Positions 46,601-64,000 of a stretch of 64,000 nucleotides of DNA are shown here, piece by piece (position 1 is the first letter of the stretch; each line of letters opens with the position of its first letter). The translations under genes and the position numbers were made by a program. The notes beneath the pieces were generated by a model that made no database searches, had not been told where the DNA came from, and saw only the letters and a program-made list of their open reading frames with translations. Source of the DNA: Owenia fusiformis (lineage: Eukaryota > Annelida > Polychaeta > Sabellida > Oweniidae); contig CAIIXF020000008.1 of assembly GCA_903813345.2 (NCBI GenBank), forward strand, positions 1,559,341 through 1,623,340. The letters are read 5' to 3'.

Positions 46601-47118
46601 AATCCACCTCTGACAGGCATATATATTGTAATAGCTGGCATTGTTTAACATGCGAAATTAATTATTAAGATTCTATTTAATTTAGTCCACTCTTTATTGA
46701 AATCAATTTATACTTTGCTTCATTGAGAGTTTGTGTCATGACAGGAATCATTTGTAACACATTAATGATCAGAATAGCCTGGTATGATTTTTGTCATGAT
46801 TATCCATACTATGTCTAACTTTTTCACAAATAACAATATCAATTATCAAGTCCTATATGAGAATATTTGTGGCGTGTGTGATTAACTCAATATAAATTCA
46901 GTTTTTATCCCTTAACAATATTCATTATTACAGTTAGGCTAGTATAAGGTCACCTAAGGTGTTTCACCCTCTAGCGTGCACTTAGCTAGAGTGCCTAGAG
47001 TAACTAGAGATGCCTGTAAATAGGTTTAACTAAATGATGCTTCAATCCAATTCATCTTCATGAATGTCAATCCAAGATGCAAGTTTCTACAATATTATGT
47101 ATCATCTACAAAATCTGT
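43658..47118. other. Intergenic stretch left of the dynein gene's 3' end; no gene seen
   Basis: Besides the decayed tandem array at 44330-45170, a pair of related segments near 45410 and 45595 share the string TTTTGTGTTTTCAATATGTTGCCCTT. The dynein 3' UTR must occupy the right end, with an AATAAA-type word near 46158. Open frames are short. Confidence 0.5.
44330..45170. repeat. Decayed tandem array, six or more units of 120-160 bp
   Basis: Each unit contains AAAGGGACACTGCTTGTAAGGTAGTTCTCA, then ATCAAATGGGTCAAT, then GATGATATATTGCTGAGGGACTGA and ATATCCATTTA. Unit starts are near 44450, 44587, 44718, 44876, 45003 and 45126. Units differ by substitutions and deletions, so the array is old. Confidence 0.85.
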
Positions 47119-62089
<14,971 letters not shown>

Positions 62090-62880
62090 CTGGATAAAGA
62101 GGATAAATTGAAGACTTTCACAAATCACCTACAGTACTAAATTTCTTTTTATTTTATTATTATTTTATTGTGATCATATTAACAGAGAACATTTTGTGTG
62201 ACATACTACACAAATATAAGAAATAAGAAAATTTTTGAACTTTGGATAAGTTAACATATTTTCCCTTTCATTTGTCAATTATGTGTACCAAATGAATCAC
62301 AAAATAGCTTTCAGATTTGAAACATAGGAGACATGTATTGGTGGAATTAAATCAAATAAAAAATAAAATATGGCTTCTTTGTACAATTTCTGAAATTTTG
62401 ATCAATTTGGGTCAGTTTTATTTAATGAATCAACGAATAGAAAAGATGTTGAACAAAGAATTAGTAAAGATGAATTCCTAATAAGGAACAAAATAACACA
62501 AATCAAATGTGGTAGAGTTGCAGAAATGTTTAAAAATGGAAAAACTAATATAGTATTATATACGAACTAAACCATGCCCAACACTACACCTAAAAATGAA
62601 ATAAAATTAATGTAAACTGCACACCACTGAGAAATTTTAAATAATAGGAATAACACATGGCTAGACCCGAGAGAACAAGCATGTTTAATATGATCCTTTC
62701 AATAACAAAGCATTTCTTCTCTTTAATTCCCCTAATTTTAATACCCATATTTGATAGTGGAGCAGCATGTGATAGGATTTTTTGAGTTTTAGTCAACATC
62801 CACACTCAATTTTGTGTCTAACCCCCCCCCCCCACTCCAAGTTATTCTACATTATGCAACTACTTTCAATGTATAATTGC
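62090..62880. other. Non-coding stretch upstream of the first visible dynein exon
   Basis: It is part of the next dynein intron, by inference. AT-rich; a short poly(C) run occurs at 62821-62833. No exon of the dynein stalk or AAA4 was found in it. Confidence 0.5.
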
Positions 62881-62884
62881 CAGG

Positions 62885-63380
62885 GTATCTGGACAACTCG
62901 GACCCAGGACAACTCGGACCCAAGACATCTCGGACCCAAGACAACTCGGACCACTTTTTAAAATTATGATTTTTATCATTATGTGTGGTTTTATTTTCAT
63001 TTATGAAAATTAATACATATATTATATATTGTGGCTTCATATTTTGTATTAATTTGATGAAAATGTTTTAATTTGACTTATTTGATGAAAGTTATGAAGG
63101 AAGACCAGTAAGAGAATATTGAAGCTGAAGACCCAAGACAACTCGGGCCATCTTTTGAAATTATAGTTGATTTAATTTAAAACAATTTCATCGAATTAAC
63201 AAAATATATAAATAATATATGTAAAAAAACATTAAACAAAAAATTAGAACCCCATACAATGATAAAAACCATCATTTCAAAAAGTGGTCCAAGTTGTCTT
63301 GGGTCTTTAGCTTCAATAATTTCTTACATCTTAACTCTCATCAAAACATTAATTTAAAACAATTTCATCAAATTAACATA
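62885..63380. mobile_element. Inverted-repeat element with CAACTCGGACCCAAGA subterminal motifs
   Basis: Four copies of ACAACTCGGACCCAAGAC-type sequence lie at 62892-62952 on one side. Inverted and direct copies occur at about 63130-63150 and 63285-63308. Between them, long A/T-rich arms (TTTTAAATTAATACAAAATA..., AATTTCATCAAATTAACA) are inverted. It is a non-autonomous element with clustered subterminal repeats, of unknown family. Confidence 0.7.
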
Positions 63381-63717
63381 ATTACTCTAGTAGCTCATGC
63401 TGGTTGAGTATGCACTTCTATGTCCAGAGATTTTCTCTTCAGAAATCATCTTTGTGAAGGTCATTGATCAATTTTGGCTTGGTAACATATTTGCCACAGA
63501 AGGCGAAATAGGTCAAATGGCCACACCCTTTTTTACGTGAATACTCCCCCCCCATTTTTGCATCTCCGGAACCGTTGAACATACAAGGTTGTGTGACCAC
63601 TCAAAATGTCCGGAATGGCCACATTATAGGGGGTCAATAATACATATGTATTTAAAAAAGTCAATGGATCTCAAGATATTTGCCAAATCAGCGAAGGAAA
63701 CAAACTTTTTTGGTTGT

Positions 63718-63945
63718 TGAGTTGGCCAAGAGGTCTTAGGTGAATGGGTACCCTAAACCACGAGGTTGCGAGTTTGAGACACGTGTGCTCCGTATGTTCA
63801 TTCTTTTATGAGTACCATATCTAGTATCTACAAGGAATGCTGATGAATAATGAGTATTGGATATCGATTGAGTTTAATTATAAACCACAAGGTTGTGAGT
63901 TTGAGAGGCATGTGCTCCTTGTGTTCATTCTTTAATGAGTACTAG
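63718..63945 (+). mobile_element. tRNA-derived SINE-like repeat, two heads
   Basis: At 63720-63790 the sequence has an A-box-like GTTGGCCAAGAGG and a B-box-like GGTTGCGAGTTTGAGAC with tRNA-like spacing. At 63885-63925 a second B-box part (AGGTTGTGAGTTTGAGAGGC) recurs followed by the same tail (TGTGCTCCNTGTGTTCATTCTTTNATGAGTAC). This is the make-up of a dimeric or tandem SINE. Promoter elements are degenerate. Confidence 0.6.
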
Positions 63946-64000
63946 TATCTACAGGGTGGTCCAAAAAAATTGGAACATTTGTTAATTGAACACAAAACCT

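Overview
The window is nuclear DNA from an animal, most likely a marine invertebrate. The reasons are spliced genes with GT-AG introns that align closely to conserved metazoan proteins, long AT-rich introns and intergenic DNA, intron-poor aminergic GPCR architecture, and a dense, varied load of DNA transposons, non-LTR elements, MITEs, minisatellites and tRNA-derived repeats. The histamine-H3-like receptor and the Polinton/Maverick element would fit a deuterostome such as an echinoderm, hemichordate or lancelet, but the sequence alone does not fix the phylum.

Layout from left to right. At 3.3-9.5 kb on the minus strand lies the 5' half of DLST, the E2 subunit of 2-oxoglutarate dehydrogenase: mitochondrial presequence, lipoyl domain and proline/alanine linker. 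Its catalytic exons lie off the left edge. Its start codon is 258 bp from the start codon of TSNAX (translin-associated factor X, plus strand, five exons, complete), so the two are a head-to-head pair. At 14.0-15.5 kb are two copies of one ~500-bp MITE with long terminal inverted repeats. At 15.9-20.4 kb is a tRNA-Ser cluster: three tRNA-Ser(TGA) genes exactly 625 bp apart, one tRNA-Ser(AGA) on the other strand, four tRNA pseudogenes, and a 1,001-bp near-perfect palindromic element inserted just upstream of the first TGA gene.

At 20.9-27.6 kb a 5'-truncated non-LTR retrotransposon (LINE) is interrupted inside its reverse-transcriptase frame by a 4,373-bp Polinton/Maverick-type element. This element has ~233-bp terminal inverted repeats beginning AG and ending CT, an exact 6-bp target duplication (GGCTAT), and only two genes: a zinc-finger/packaging-ATPase/zinc-finger protein with one intron, and a retroviral-type integrase with a C-terminal chromodomain. 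It has no room for the usual DNA polymerase B or capsid genes. This compact two-gene Polinton is the strongest candidate for something undescribed here.

From 29.4 to 30.3 kb there is a decayed LINE. At 31.5-34.0 kb is a two-exon gene for a secreted acidic EF-hand protein. At 34.5-34.8 kb is a broken mariner transposase. At 37.2-38.3 kb is a single-exon class A GPCR most like histamine H3/H4 receptors (minus strand). At 41.9-43.66 kb is a 26-bp minisatellite of about 66 units, and at 44.3-45.2 kb a decayed tandem array. From 47.1 to 62.1 kb on the minus strand are the last 26 exons (1,293 codons plus stop) of the cytoplasmic dynein 1 heavy chain gene, whose introns carry a mariner-like TIR element and short tandem arrays. 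The right edge holds an inverted-repeat element and a tRNA-derived SINE-like repeat, inside or upstream of the continuing dynein gene.

The host genes are unrelated housekeeping or signalling genes and do not form a pathway. All exon joins reported were checked by hand for splice dinucleotides and reading phase; family assignments rest on recognised motifs and remembered homologues, not on a database search.
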